DNA of 6,531 bases from Alphaproteobacteria bacterium (lineage in GTDB: Bacteria; Pseudomonadota; Alphaproteobacteria; RF32; CAG-239), in contig JAGCFG010000039.1 in assembly GCA_017650255.1 (NCBI GenBank), positions 1 to 6,531 of the forward strand, in the 5' to 3' direction. Positions 1-6,531 of this stretch are shown in pieces; position 1 is the stretch's first letter; every line of letters begins with the position of its first letter. The notes under the pieces are model-generated. The model worked only from the letters and a program-made list of their open reading frames with translations, was not told where the DNA came from and did not search any database. Made by a program: the position numbers and the translations under genes.

Positions 1-1749
1 AATTTCACGAATAACCTTTCCGCCGGTTCCGATGACTTCGCGAATTTTATCGACAGGAATTTTCAAAGCGATAATTTTTGGTGCCAAAGGTGATATTTCG
101 GCTCTTGGTTCTGCAATGGCTTTTGCCATTTCACCTAAAATATGAATACGTCCCTCATGAGCTTGCGCCAAGGCGTTCTTCATAATATCTTTGGTAATGG
201 ATGTAATTTTAATATCCATCTGCAAAGCGGTAACACCGTCTTTTGTTCCGGCAACCTTAAAGTCCATATCACCGAGATGGTCTTCATCACCCAAGATATC
301 GGTCAAAATGGCTACCCTGCCGTCATCTTCTTTAATAAGTCCCATAGCAATACCTGCAACAGGTTTAATCATGGGGACGCCTGCGGCCATTAGAGATAAG
401 GTTGTGCCGCAAACGGTTGCCATTGAGGACGAGCCGTTTGACTCCAATATGTCGGAAACGACGCGAACAGTATAAGGGAAAGCTTCTTTGTCTTTTGGCA
501 TCATGGGGTGCGTTGCGCGCCATGCCAATTTTCCGTGACCGATTTCACGACGTCCTGGGGAGCCCAGACGACCACATTCGCCGACCGAGAATGGAGGGAA
601 ATTGTAGTTTAGCATGTAATCTTGCTTATATTCTTTTAACAGTCCGTCAACAACCTGAGCATCATCGTCGGTACCAAGAGTTGTAACAACAAGAGCTTGT
701 GTTTCACCGCGGCTGAAAATAGCAGAGCCATGTGCAGTTGGGAGAACATCGACCTCGCACCAGATGGGACGAACGGTCTTTGTATCTCTGCCGTCAATAC
801 GGTGGCCGGTTGTCAAAACTTTTTCGCGGACGACAACGTGTTTAATTTTTTCTAGAACATCAAGCAAATATCTGTTTTCGAGCTCGTTTTCAGGATCTAT
901 TGTGGCTTTGACTTCCTCGTCAATTTGGCCGACCAAAGTTCCTCTTGTCAATTTGTCTGTTTCTGAAAAAGCTTGCTCATATTTTGCACGAAAATCTTTT
1001 TCTATTCTGTTGTACAGGTTATCAAATTCAACCGGAAAACTTGGAACTTCCCATGCCGGTTTGTCGGCTTCTTTAGCGAGGTCTGAAATTAAATCGATAA
1101 TTGATTGAAAACTGTCAAAACCGAACATTACTGCATTTAACATGGTTTCTTCGGAAAGCTCATTGGCTTCGGATTCTACCATCAAAACGCCCTCTTTGGT
1201 TCCGGCAACAGTCAGTTCCAACTCGGAATTTTTTTGTTCTTCAATAGTCGGGTTAAGGATGAAATTGCCGTTTTTATAGCCGACCTTTGCAGCGCCGATA
1301 GGTCCCATGAATGGTATGCCAGAAACTGCTAAAGCAGCTGAGGCGGCAATCATTGAAACAATATCAGCATTGTTTTTTTGGTCATGAGATAAAACAGTGC
1401 ACACAATTTGAACTTCGTTCTTAAAAGCATCCGGAAACAAGGGACGAATCGGTCTGTCAATTAGGCGAGAAACCAAAACTTCGTATTCGGAAGGTTTGCC
1501 TTCTCTCTTCATAAAGCCACCGGGGATTTTTCCTGTGGCATAATATTTTTCTTGATAGTTTACGGTTAAAGGGAAAAAGTCCTGATCCGCTTTTACTTCT
1601 TTGGCAGCGCAGACGGTTGCCAATACTTTTGTTTCTCCATAAGTGGCGACAACGGCTCCGGTTGCTTGTTTGGCAACTTTTCCGGTCTCCAGTGTTAATT
1701 TACGTCCTCCCCATTCAATTTCACGGGTGGATACTTTTAAGTTATTCAT
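1..1749 (-). CDS. pnp: Polyribonucleotide nucleotidyltransferase (PNPase), 3' end cut by window edge
   Basis: PNPase is a trimeric 3'-to-5' phosphorolytic exoribonuclease that releases nucleoside diphosphates; it works in mRNA decay and often joins the degradosome. The window holds 583 codons, open throughout, starting at an ATG at 1747-1749 with an AAGG ribosome-binding site 9 bases upstream. The first RNase PH domain (about residues 10-150) includes the RNA-binding loop GGFMKREG (77-84). The second RNase PH domain (from about 325) contains [23 protein letters not shown] and [12 protein letters not shown]. In the last of these, D488 and D494 line up with the E. coli catalytic pair D486/D492. 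The frame leaves the window just after the KH-domain GxxG loop (GTGG, 574-577), so the rest of KH and the S1 domain, usually 110-130 residues, lie outside. The family is certain from motifs. One oddity is Met80, where most relatives have the second Phe of the FFRR/FFKR loop. Confidence 0.97.
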   Translation of the reverse strand, partial: MNNLKVSTREIEWGGRKLTLETGKVAKQATGAVVATYGETKVLATVCAAKEVKADQDFFPLTVNYQEKYYATGKIPGGFMKREGKPSEYEVLVSRLIDRPIRPLFPDAFKNEVQIVCTVLSHDQKNNADIVSMIAASAALAVSGIPFMGPIGAAKVGYKNGNFILNPTIEEQKNSELELTVAGTKEGVLMVESEANELSEETMLNAVMFGFDSFQSIIDLISDLAKEADKPAWEVPSFPVEFDNLYNRIEKDFRAKYEQAFSETDKLTRGTLVGQIDEEVKATIDPENELENRYLLDVLEKIKHVVVREKVLTTGHRIDGRDTKTVRPIWCEVDVLPTAHGSAIFSRGETQALVVTTLGTDDDAQVVDGLLKEYKQDYMLNYNFPPFSVGECGRLGSPGRREIGHGKLAWRATHPMMPKDKEAFPYTVRVVSDILESNGSSSMATVCGTTLSLMAAGVPMIKPVAGIAMGLIKEDDGRVAILTDILGDEDHLGDMDFKVAGTKDGVTALQMDIKITSITKDIMKNALAQAHEGRIHILGEMAKAIAEPRAEISPLAPKIIALKIPVDKIREVIGTGGKVIREI

Positions 1750-1776
1750 ATTATATTACCTTTCTCTATTCCATCT

Positions 1777-1805
1777 TTTAAACAGCACCCTCTTATAAAT
1801 AAGAA
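1777..1805 (-). promoter_or_regulatory. Weak candidate promoter upstream of pnp
   Basis: On the minus strand, TTCTTA (1800-1805) and TTTAAA (1777-1782) are separated by 17 bases and lie just downstream of the rpsO-pnp terminator. They match the sigma-70 consensus at only 3 of 6 and 4 of 6 positions, and in AT-rich DNA such matches arise by chance. The location is what makes it worth noting: E. coli pnp has its own promoter in the equivalent gap. The -35 box also overlaps the hairpin at 1788-1807, so both readings may not hold. Confidence 0.2.
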
Positions 1806-1807
1806 GG
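1788..1807 (-). promoter_or_regulatory. Small hairpin in the pnp 5' leader
   Basis: The minus strand reads CCTTCTTA-TTTA-TAAGAGGG (with the flanking base pair counted, nine facing positions, one of them U·G). It sits between the intrinsic terminator and the pnp ribosome-binding site, about 38 bases before the start codon. E. coli pnp is autoregulated through a leader stem-loop cut by RNase III and then attacked by PNPase. This stem is much shorter than that one, so a regulatory role is an inference from position only. Confidence 0.35.
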
Positions 1808-1812
1808 ATTTT

Positions 1813-1844
1813 AAAAACGTTGCGGGACAAGATGTCCCGCAACG
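1813..1844 (-). terminator. Intrinsic terminator/attenuator between rpsO and pnp
   Basis: A perfect 11-base-pair inverted repeat, 1834-1844 pairing with 1818-1828, encloses a 5-base loop (1829-1833). Read on the minus strand, the GC-rich stem is followed at once by five Ts (1813-1817) and then AAAATCC, the layout of a Rho-independent terminator. On the plus strand the stem is not followed by a T run, so it acts only in the operon direction. It lies 7 bases past the rpsO stop codon. E. coli has a terminator in the same place (rpsO t1) that lets part of the transcription through into pnp. The short T run suggests partial read-through here as well. The stem would also protect the rpsO mRNA 3' end. 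Confidence 0.9.
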
Positions 1845-1851
1845 AACAAAC

Positions 1852-2121
1852 TTATCTACGAATGTTAAGTTTTTTAATGATTTCTTGGTATCTGGTTTCG
1901 TCTTTACTTTTCAAATAATCCAAAAGGTGACGGCGTCTGGATACCATCTTCATCAAGCCGCGGCGAGAATGAAGATCTTTACGGTGAACGTTAAAGTGGT
2001 TGATTAAGTTGTTGATGCGGTTAGTCCAGATTGCAATTTGAACTTCCGGTGAACCTGTATCACCTTCTTTAAGTCCATAGGTTTTTGTGATTTCACTAAT
2101 GTTTTCTTTTGTGATCGACAT
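1852..2121 (-). CDS. rpsO: 30S ribosomal protein S15
   Basis: S15 is a primary binder of the central domain of 16S rRNA. It contacts the h20/h21/h22 junction, starts platform assembly and later forms a bridge to the 50S subunit. The product is 89 residues, the normal family length. The family signature is clear: GDTGSPEVQ (20-28), the helix with [11 protein letters not shown], the loop [10 protein letters not shown] (46-55) and RRRHLLDYL near the C-terminus. H42, H46, D49 and S52, which match the rRNA-contacting residues described for Thermus S15, are kept; the usual His or aromatic after KD is Leu50. The ATG start has AAGGA 8 bases upstream. The gap to truB is only 16 bases, leaving no room for a separate structured S15-binding leader of the E. 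coli type unless it lies inside the end of truB. A terminator follows directly. Confidence 0.98.
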   Translation of the reverse strand: MSITKENISEITKTYGLKEGDTGSPEVQIAIWTNRINNLINHFNVHRKDLHSRRGLMKMVSRRRHLLDYLKSKDETRYQEIIKKLNIRR

Positions 2122-2137
2122 CTGTTTTTTCCTTTTT

Positions 2138-3037
2138 TTAAGTTAAATTAAAAACTCGAATCGGCGAAATTTTAGTTTCTTCAATTCGAACTATGGCGAT
2201 TAAAACTTGGTCACAAATCGCAGCTGCGATGGCAGGGCTTGCCGGCAAATTGCTTTTTCCTTTTGGGGAAATTGATTGGCCTTGCTTGAGTTTTGTCGCC
2301 TCAACTTCCGAAACAGCCAAGACCGCGATGTCGCGCAGAGAGGTTTCTAACGGAAGTAATGTTTGCGCAATATATACCATATTTTTTAAATTATCCAGCA
2401 AAATCGTATCATTTAATGTAAAAATGCCGCATTTTGTGCGTCTGAGCTCAGTAATATGCCCATAACAGCCCATTTTTTTTGCAATATCTTGCCCAAGACT
2501 GCGGATATATGTGCCTTTTGAACAAGTGGTTATAAATTTTGCTGAATCTTTCTCAAAGCTCAAAAGTTTTAGGTCAAAAATTTCGATTTCTCGTTCTTTT
2601 ATGCTGACTTCTATCCCTTGTCTTGCCAAGTCATATGCCCTGTTGCCATTTATTTTTATGGCAGAAAAAGCAGGAGGCGTTTGTTTTATTTTGCCGATAA
2701 AATGGTGAATGGTGTTTTGTATTTGCTCTAAAGAGGGCAGATTTACTGATGAATTTGTTTTTTCTCCGGTGCAATCGCCGGTGTTGGTTTCGAATCCAAA
2801 ACGAATCGTAAATTCATATTCTTTCGGACCGTTCATTATGAAGTCTATGAGTTTTGTGGCTTCTCCGAAAGCTATCGGCAAAACGCCGGTGGCAAAGGGA
2901 TCCAGTGTTCCGGCGTGTCCATTTTTTTTTGCATCAAAAAGGCGGCGTGTAATGTTGACAACTTGGGTGGATCCCATATCTTTGGGTTTGTCAATAATTA
3001 GCCATCCGTTTATATTTTTTCCTTTTTTATGCTTCAT
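2138..3037 (-). CDS. truB: tRNA pseudouridine(55) synthase TruB
   Basis: TruB converts U55 in the T-loop of tRNAs to pseudouridine and also acts as a tRNA-folding chaperone. The 299-residue protein opens with a basic tail and the NGWLIIDKP motif (10-18). The catalytic motif [12 protein letters not shown] (40-51) carries the nucleophile D46, equal to E. coli D48. Y74 in KEY matches the substrate-stacking Tyr76, and R179 in GTYIRSL matches Arg181, both with the same 2-residue offset. The C-terminal part (from about 235) looks like the usual PUA-like end with KLKQGQ and a final PIRVFNL. The ATG lies inside the end of rbfA, an 11-base overlap, and the bases just upstream (TTTATCCTCAAAA) hold no Shine-Dalgarno sequence. 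Translation therefore probably depends on ribosomes finishing rbfA. The start is supported by the basic N-terminus typical of the family. Confidence 0.97.
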   Translation of the reverse strand: MKHKKGKNINGWLIIDKPKDMGSTQVVNITRRLFDAKKNGHAGTLDPFATGVLPIAFGEATKLIDFIMNGPKEYEFTIRFGFETNTGDCTGEKTNSSVNLPSLEQIQNTIHHFIGKIKQTPPAFSAIKINGNRAYDLARQGIEVSIKEREIEIFDLKLLSFEKDSAKFITTCSKGTYIRSLGQDIAKKMGCYGHITELRRTKCGIFTLNDTILLDNLKNMVYIAQTLLPLETSLRDIAVLAVSEVEATKLKQGQSISPKGKSNLPASPAIAAAICDQVLIAIVRIEETKISPIRVFNLT

Positions 3038-3410
3038 TTTTTGAGGATAAATCTTTCTTGACCTTTGGGTCGTTCAAGAGTTGTTCAATTTTGTCGGCTT
3101 CGTTCATTGTTATGTCTTCAAAAAAACGAATTTCCGGAACATAACGCAACATTGTTTTTCGTGAGACAACTTTGCGGAAATGATTAGCTGCAAGTTGAAG
3201 AGCTTCTTTTACTTCCATATTTAAATTGTCGTTTGATGTTACAAAGAAAACGTCAGCATATTTTAAATCGGGCGAAACTGTACAATCGATGATGGTAACA
3301 AGCGTATCAATACCTTCAAGATTGCGCACCCGATTGAAGTTTATTTCTTCTGCTATTATGCGTTTTACTTCTTGAGCTACACGAAGTTGTCTCTGTGATA
3401 CTTCTTTCAT
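3027..3410 (-). CDS. rbfA: 30S ribosome-binding factor RbfA
   Basis: RbfA is a small KH-fold protein that binds the immature 30S subunit near the 16S 5' helix and is needed for 16S maturation, especially in the cold. The 127-residue product starts with SQRQLRVAQEVKRIIAEE, the first helix of the family. It then has the strand VSPDLKYADVFF (45-56), a helix with EALQLAANHFRKVVSRK and the C-terminal strand RYVPEIRFFED. The small-residue kink of the RbfA KH fold is expected near AAN (74-76); the usual last residue there is Gly in E. coli, here Asn. The start ATG is 12 bases after the infB stop, and its AAGGA ribosome-binding site shares bases with that TAA, so the two genes are likely translated in close sequence. 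The last 11 bases overlap truB. Confidence 0.96.
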   Translation of the reverse strand: MKEVSQRQLRVAQEVKRIIAEEINFNRVRNLEGIDTLVTIIDCTVSPDLKYADVFFVTSNDNLNMEVKEALQLAANHFRKVVSRKTMLRYVPEIRFFEDITMNEADKIEQLLNDPKVKKDLSSKNEA

Positions 3411-3422
3411 ATCAACTTTTCC

Positions 3423-5126
3423 TTACAGTTTTGCTGCGATGGTTTCGATTTCGTAGCATTCGATAAAGTCACCGACTTGAATGTCGTTATAGTTTTCAAA
3501 ACTCATACCGCATTCGTATCCGTCTTTAACCTCTTTTACGTCGTCCTTAAAGCGCTTAAGTTGGCCAAGGTTTCCGTCGTGGATAACAACATTATCACGT
3601 AAAAGTCTGACTTTGGCACCACGTTTAACGAGACCTTCGGTAACCATACATCCGGCAACCTTGCCGACACCTGTAATGTTGAAGACGTTGCGAATTTCGG
3701 CATAGCCGATGATTTTTTCTTTGAGTTCGGGTGATAACATACCTTCAAGACCTTTTTTGACATCATCTGCAACATCGTAGATGATGGAGTAGTATCTAAT
3801 GTCAATGCCATCACGGCGAGCCATATCACGGGCCTGCGGAATTGCACGGACATTAAAACCGATAATAAACGCATGAGAGGCTTTTGCCAATGTTACATCG
3901 GATTCTGAAATAGGCCCTACCGCAGAATGCAAAATTTGAACACTTACTTCGTCAGTTGAAAGTTTGTTTAATGTGCCTTCGATAGCCTCTATAGAGCCTT
4001 GAACATCTGCTTTGATAACAATCGGAAGGTGTTTGATTTCGCCTGATTTGATCTTGTCTAGCATTTGTTCCATTGCAGATTTTGCACTTTTTACTAATTT
4101 TGCATCGCGCTCTTTTTGTATTCTGTAGTTGGTGATTTCTTTGGCTTGTGATTCACTTTCGACCACATTGAAGTTATCACCGGCAGCAGGAGTGCCTTGT
4201 AAGCCGAGAACCTCTACCGGAGTTGCCGGGGTTGCCGATTGAATTTTTTGTCCATGTTCATTGAACATGGCTCTTACATGCCCCCATTCTTTTCCGGCAA
4301 TAATAATGTCGCCGATTTGCAAAGTACCTTGCTGGACAAGTAATGTTGCGACCGAACCACGGCCTTTTTCCATTTTTGCCTCAATAACAGTGCCTGTTGC
4401 TTTGCAATTTGGGTTAGCTCTGAGGTCCAAAATTTCTGCTTGGAGCAAGATGGCCTCGAGTAATTTTTCTATGTTAATGCGTTTTTTGGCGGATACCTCA
4501 GCGCACAAACATTCACCACCCATTTCTTCTACAGCTATGCCATGTTGGAGGAGTTCAGTTTTTACTTTCATAGGATCGGCACCGGGGAGGTCTATTTTGT
4601 TAATGGCTACAACAATAGGAACCTCGGCGGCTTGTGCGTGACGAATTGCCTCTATCGTTTGGGGCATTATGCCGTCATTGGCAGCAACAACCAAAACAAC
4701 AATATCGGTAACTTTAGCTCCACGAGCGCGCATTTCTGAAAAGGCTTCGTGTCCAGGGGTATCGATAAATGTAATTTTTTTATTGCCGTCCACTTCAATT
4801 TGATAAGCGCCGATATGTTGAGTTATCCCGCCTGCCTCTTTTGCAACAACGTTTGTTTCTCTCAAAGCATCAAGAAGAGATGTTTTGCCGTGGTCTACGT
4901 GCCCCATAACGGTTACTACCGGAGCACGCGGAAGTTGTTTTTCGGGTGAGGAATCGTCGCTGTTTTTTAAAATATCTTCAACATCACTATCAGCAACGCG
5001 TTTCCATTTATGCCCCATTTCTTCAACGATAATCTGTGCGGTATCAGCATCTATTGCCTGGTTTATGGTTGCCATAACGCCTAATGACATAAGTTTTTTG
5101 ATAACTTCTGCACTCTTTTCAGCCAT
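3423..5126 (-). CDS. infB: IF-2 core segment (part of IF2_N, G domain and domains II-IV), downstream of the premature stop
   Basis: This is the part of infB that could be made if translation restarts after the TAA at 5550-5552. The first in-frame ATG, GTG or TTG after that stop is the ATG at 5124-5126, giving 567 residues from MAEKSAEV. This start is not a natural one. It cuts through the IF2_N domain, whose first half ([11 protein letters not shown]) is encoded just upstream, and it has only a poorly spaced AGGA, 13 bases away. All G-domain motifs and the fMet-tRNA-binding C-terminal domain are complete. In E. coli, shorter IF2 forms made from internal starts support growth, so a shortened protein of this kind could be active, but E. 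coli's internal starts lie well before IF2_N. Confidence 0.6.
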   Translation of the reverse strand: MAEKSAEVIKKLMSLGVMATINQAIDADTAQIIVEEMGHKWKRVADSDVEDILKNSDDSSPEKQLPRAPVVTVMGHVDHGKTSLLDALRETNVVAKEAGGITQHIGAYQIEVDGNKKITFIDTPGHEAFSEMRARGAKVTDIVVLVVAANDGIMPQTIEAIRHAQAAEVPIVVAINKIDLPGADPMKVKTELLQHGIAVEEMGGECLCAEVSAKKRINIEKLLEAILLQAEILDLRANPNCKATGTVIEAKMEKGRGSVATLLVQQGTLQIGDIIIAGKEWGHVRAMFNEHGQKIQSATPATPVEVLGLQGTPAAGDNFNVVESESQAKEITNYRIQKERDAKLVKSAKSAMEQMLDKIKSGEIKHLPIVIKADVQGSIEAIEGTLNKLSTDEVSVQILHSAVGPISESDVTLAKASHAFIIGFNVRAIPQARDMARRDGIDIRYYSIIYDVADDVKKGLEGMLSPELKEKIIGYAEIRNVFNITGVGKVAGCMVTEGLVKRGAKVRLLRDNVVIHDGNLGQLKRFKDDVKEVKDGYECGMSFENYNDIQVGDFIECYEIETIAAKL

Positions 5127-5912
5127 GCGGTTAGCTAATTCCTGGACAGTAATTACCTCAGGGATAATAACTTCTTTTATGATTTTTTCTTGCGGCTGCT
5201 GAACAATAACAGGTTTAGGCTGTTTTTTCTTAAATCTGCGTCTGGGTGCTCCAAATCCGTAATCGTCATCATCTTCGTCGTTACCGCTAAAGCTATGTAT
5301 ACTTACTTTGTTGTTGCGGCGTTGCGGCTCAAAACTTCTTTTAGTTATTTTCTTGCGATCTTGTTCAAAGTTTTCATTATAATATTTTTTGCCGGAGAAG
5401 CTGTCTTTCTCGTCGTCATCATCGCTAAAATCTTTGGCATGACGATCTTTGTTCCTTTGATTTTTTTCGTTTTGATTAATGTTTTCCGAAGGAGAGTATT
5501 CTTCTTGAGCCGCTTGGATTGCTTGTGCAGCTTCTTCTTTTTGTCTTTCTTACTCTAGCCTTCTTTGTTCTTCCTCAGCCTTTTGAGCTGCTTCAGCTTC
5601 TTTTCGGGCGTTTTCAGCACGTAAGTCTTCTTCTATTTTTTTGCGTTGTTGTTTTTCTTCTTCTTCTATTTTTCTTTTTGCGTCGTGCTCTTTTCCCTCT
5701 GCAATGAGGCGCAACTTTGCTTGGGTGGCGGCATCCAATTCTTTTGTTTGCTCAACAGGGGTTGGTTGATTTACTTGTATAATTCTTTTTTTTCGCACTT
5801 CTACTTGCACAACTTTTTTGCCATCATGAGAAGATGCTTTTTCTCCCAAACCTTTCAAGGTCAAGGTTTTTCCCGTCAGGGTCAATTTGGTTTTTGCATT
5901 ATCTTCTGTCAT
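3423..5912 (-). CDS. infB: Translation initiation factor IF-2, reading frame interrupted by one in-frame TAA
   Basis: IF2 is the GTPase that brings fMet-tRNA to the 30S subunit and promotes 50S joining. The frame from the ATG at 5910-5912 to the TAA at 3423-3425 covers 829 codons besides the final stop. It is open except for a TAA at 5550-5552 (codon 121). The order is normal: IF2-associated N-terminus with [11 protein letters not shown] and VQVEVRKKR (1-45), an E/K/R/A-rich probable coiled coil (about 55-145), acidic patches (164-170 and 212-217), and IF2_N with [10 protein letters not shown] (about 252-305). The G domain follows: GHVDHGKT 337-344, GGITQHIG 361-368, DTPGHEAF 384-391, NKID 438-441, SAK 474-476. 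Domains II to IV follow, ending ETIAAKL. GGAG lies 11 bases before the start. Because no frame change occurs, a single base change, for example from GAA, explains the stop. It may be a sequence error, a strain variant or a real nonsense mutation. Confidence 0.9.
5550..5912 (-). CDS. infB: IF-2 N-terminal fragment ending at the premature TAA
   Basis: As the sequence stands, normal initiation of infB gives a 120-residue peptide: the IF2-associated N-terminal segment ([20 protein letters not shown]) followed by the first part of the charged coil ([19 protein letters not shown] and onwards), ending RRLE. It has no GTPase or tRNA-binding part and cannot replace IF2. After the stop the same frame continues with [12 protein letters not shown], the same style of sequence. 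This shows that the stop falls in the middle of the linker and not at a domain edge. It is best read as the front part of one interrupted gene. Confidence 0.6.
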   Translation of the reverse strand: MTEDNAKTKLTLTGKTLTLKGLGEKASSHDGKKVVQVEVRKKRIIQVNQPTPVEQTKELDAATQAKLRLIAEGKEHDAKRKIEEEEKQQRKKIEEDLRAENARKEAEAAQKAEEEQRRLE

Positions 5913-5931
5913 ATTCAGTTATTCTCCATTT

Positions 5932-6501
5932 TTAGGAATTAATAAAATCTTGCCATTTTTGCAGTTGATTGTATACGTTTTGGCTCATGGGTCCTTTTAG
6001 GATTGCAAGATGAACCGTATTTACTTTGTTTAATGCCTTGTCTAACTCCTCACTACTAAATAATGTCAAAATTTTAATGTCTTTTGCGGCTGATTGCATT
6101 TTGTTTTTTCCATCGGTACCTGCATTTGTTGCTTGCAACAAAAATGCAACCTGATTATTTGCAAGTTTTTCTTTAACTTTATCAAGGCCACAGACCAAAT
6201 CTCCGGCTTTGTTTGCTAAATTTATAGAATCCAATGCCTTATTTTTCAAGATGTTTTCAACAATTTCAAGCAAATTTGGGACAACCGAGGTGTTTTTTCC
6301 AAATTTGCGGAAAACGTTTTTGGTTATGGCTTCGGAAAGAATTTGTTTGGAATTTGATATGTAGAATCCTTTTCCTTCCAGCTTTTTTTTGAAGTCGGGT
6401 ATAACCTGACGGTCCGGTGTGAGGGTGAACCGCAAAAGCATGTTTTGCGGTTTTTCCTCACCGGTCATCAAGCATGTGCGATTTGGATTATTGGTTTTCA
6501 T
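5932..6501 (-). CDS. ylxR: YlxR (DUF448) RNA-binding protein with C-terminal L7Ae-like domain
   Basis: This 189-residue protein sits in the usual place between nusA and infB. The N-terminal YlxR/DUF448 domain (about 5-80) shows NRTCLMTGEEKP, LLRFTLTPDRQVIPDF and LEGKGFYIS, the counterpart of the family's GRGAYV patch. The C-terminal half (about 88-175) resembles the ribosomal L7Ae-like fold: INLANKAGDLVCGLDKV, VAFLLQATNAGTDG and a late VHLAILKG. The fusion of these two RNA-binding parts is common in Alphaproteobacteria. Its exact role is poorly known; RNA binding tied to transcription or translation is inferred from fold and neighbours. The ATG at 6499-6501 is preferred over a TTG at 6523-6525. 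It has AAGGA at 10 bases and places the NRTC motif at the expected distance from the N-terminus. The start overlaps the end of nusA by 14 bases; infB begins 19 bases after its stop. Confidence 0.93.
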   Translation of the reverse strand: MKTNNPNRTCLMTGEEKPQNMLLRFTLTPDRQVIPDFKKKLEGKGFYISNSKQILSEAITKNVFRKFGKNTSVVPNLLEIVENILKNKALDSINLANKAGDLVCGLDKVKEKLANNQVAFLLQATNAGTDGKNKMQSAAKDIKILTLFSSEELDKALNKVNTVHLAILKGPMSQNVYNQLQKWQDFINS

Positions 6502-6531
6502 CCAGATTTTTTCCTTCGTTTTCAAACCAAT
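6488..6531 (-). CDS. nusA: Transcription elongation factor NusA, last residues only
   Basis: In the minus-strand frame that begins at base 6529, the sequence reads WFENEGKNLDENQ and then TAA (6488-6490). NusA proteins often end in a WF-acidic motif (E. coli ends CWFGDEA), and nusA is the expected gene upstream of ylxR, so this is read as the NusA C-terminus. NusA binds RNA polymerase and controls pausing, termination and antitermination. Only 13 residues are visible, so the call depends on the WF-acidic motif and gene order. Its stop lies inside ylxR, with a 14-base overlap, which fits translational coupling. Confidence 0.75.
   Translation of the reverse strand, partial: WFENEGKNLDENQ
6512..6516 (-). 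promoter_or_regulatory. Ribosome-binding site that fixes the ylxR start
   Basis: The minus strand carries AAGGA here, 10 bases before the ATG at 6499-6501. The alternative TTG at 6523-6525 lies upstream of this site and so cannot use it. The site falls inside the end of nusA. The same AAGGAAAA pattern precedes rbfA (from 3424) and rpsO (from 2134), so it looks like this organism's usual Shine-Dalgarno sequence. Confidence 0.7.

Noticed and set aside
142..1108. Several plus-strand open frames opposite pnp
   Set aside because: The minus strand codes for an uninterrupted PNPase here, with all its motifs; the plus-strand frames overlap each other and show no recognisable protein.
2193..3044. Plus-strand frames opposite truB
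   Set aside because: TruB is complete on the minus strand with its catalytic motifs; these are antisense shadows.
3536..3874. A second minus-strand frame of 112 codons inside infB
   Set aside because: It is out of frame with the conserved IF2 C-terminal domains and resembles no known family.
5550..5552. Reassigned genetic code or selenocysteine-type recoding to explain the TAA in infB
   Set aside because: TAA ends nusA, ylxR, infB, rbfA, truB and rpsO in this window, so it is an ordinary stop codon; selenocysteine uses TGA.
5530..5570. Programmed frameshift at the infB stop
   Set aside because: The IF2 frame is the same before and after the stop, so a shift would not restore the protein.
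5190..5942. Long plus-strand frames rich in Phe and Leu that look like membrane proteins
   Set aside because: They are the mirror image of the Lys/Glu-rich IF2 linker (AAA/GAA read backwards as TTT/TTC). They have no family motifs, and the minus-strand IF2 sequence explains the composition.
6502..6525. TTG start for ylxR at 6523-6525
   Set aside because: The ATG at 6499-6501 has a well-placed AAGGA, which the TTG cannot use, and the extra eight residues are inside the nusA end.
1..6531. CRISPR array, insertion sequence, tRNA or rRNA gene, phage or toxin system
   Set aside because: No repeated spaced units, terminal inverted repeats or RNA-gene signatures were seen; nearly all bases are explained by a conserved housekeeping operon.

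Overview
This window is a stretch of bacterial chromosome in which every gene lies on the minus strand. In transcription order, from right to left, it holds the end of nusA, ylxR (with a C-terminal L7Ae-like domain), infB, rbfA, truB, rpsO and most of pnp. This is the classic nusA-infB translation and RNA-metabolism operon. The two-domain YlxR, the KLTL-type IF2 N-terminus and the overall gene order point to Alphaproteobacteria. The DNA looks AT-rich, with many AAA, GAA and TTT codons, which suggests a low-GC member of the class. That placement is an inference from protein motifs, not from a search.

Layout from the right edge: 6488-6531 codes for the last residues of NusA, which overlaps the start of ylxR (5932-6501). 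infB follows (3423-5912), but its reading frame carries an in-frame TAA at 5550-5552, in the linker between the N-terminal associated domain and the IF2_N/G-domain core. The same frame is open on both sides of the stop. rbfA (3027-3410), truB (2138-3037, overlapping rbfA by 11 bases) and rpsO (1852-2121) follow with gaps of 16 bases or less. Between rpsO and pnp lies the only substantial non-coding stretch, about 100 bases, with a strong intrinsic terminator or attenuator and a second small hairpin in the pnp leader. pnp (1-1749) runs off the left edge inside its KH domain.

The genes work together in gene expression. NusA acts in transcription elongation and termination. YlxR is RNA-binding. 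IF2 places initiator tRNA on the ribosome, RbfA matures the 30S subunit, TruB makes pseudouridine 55 in tRNA, S15 is an early 30S assembly protein, and PNPase degrades RNA. No mobile element, CRISPR array, RNA gene or unknown system is visible. The one real anomaly is the premature stop in the normally essential infB.
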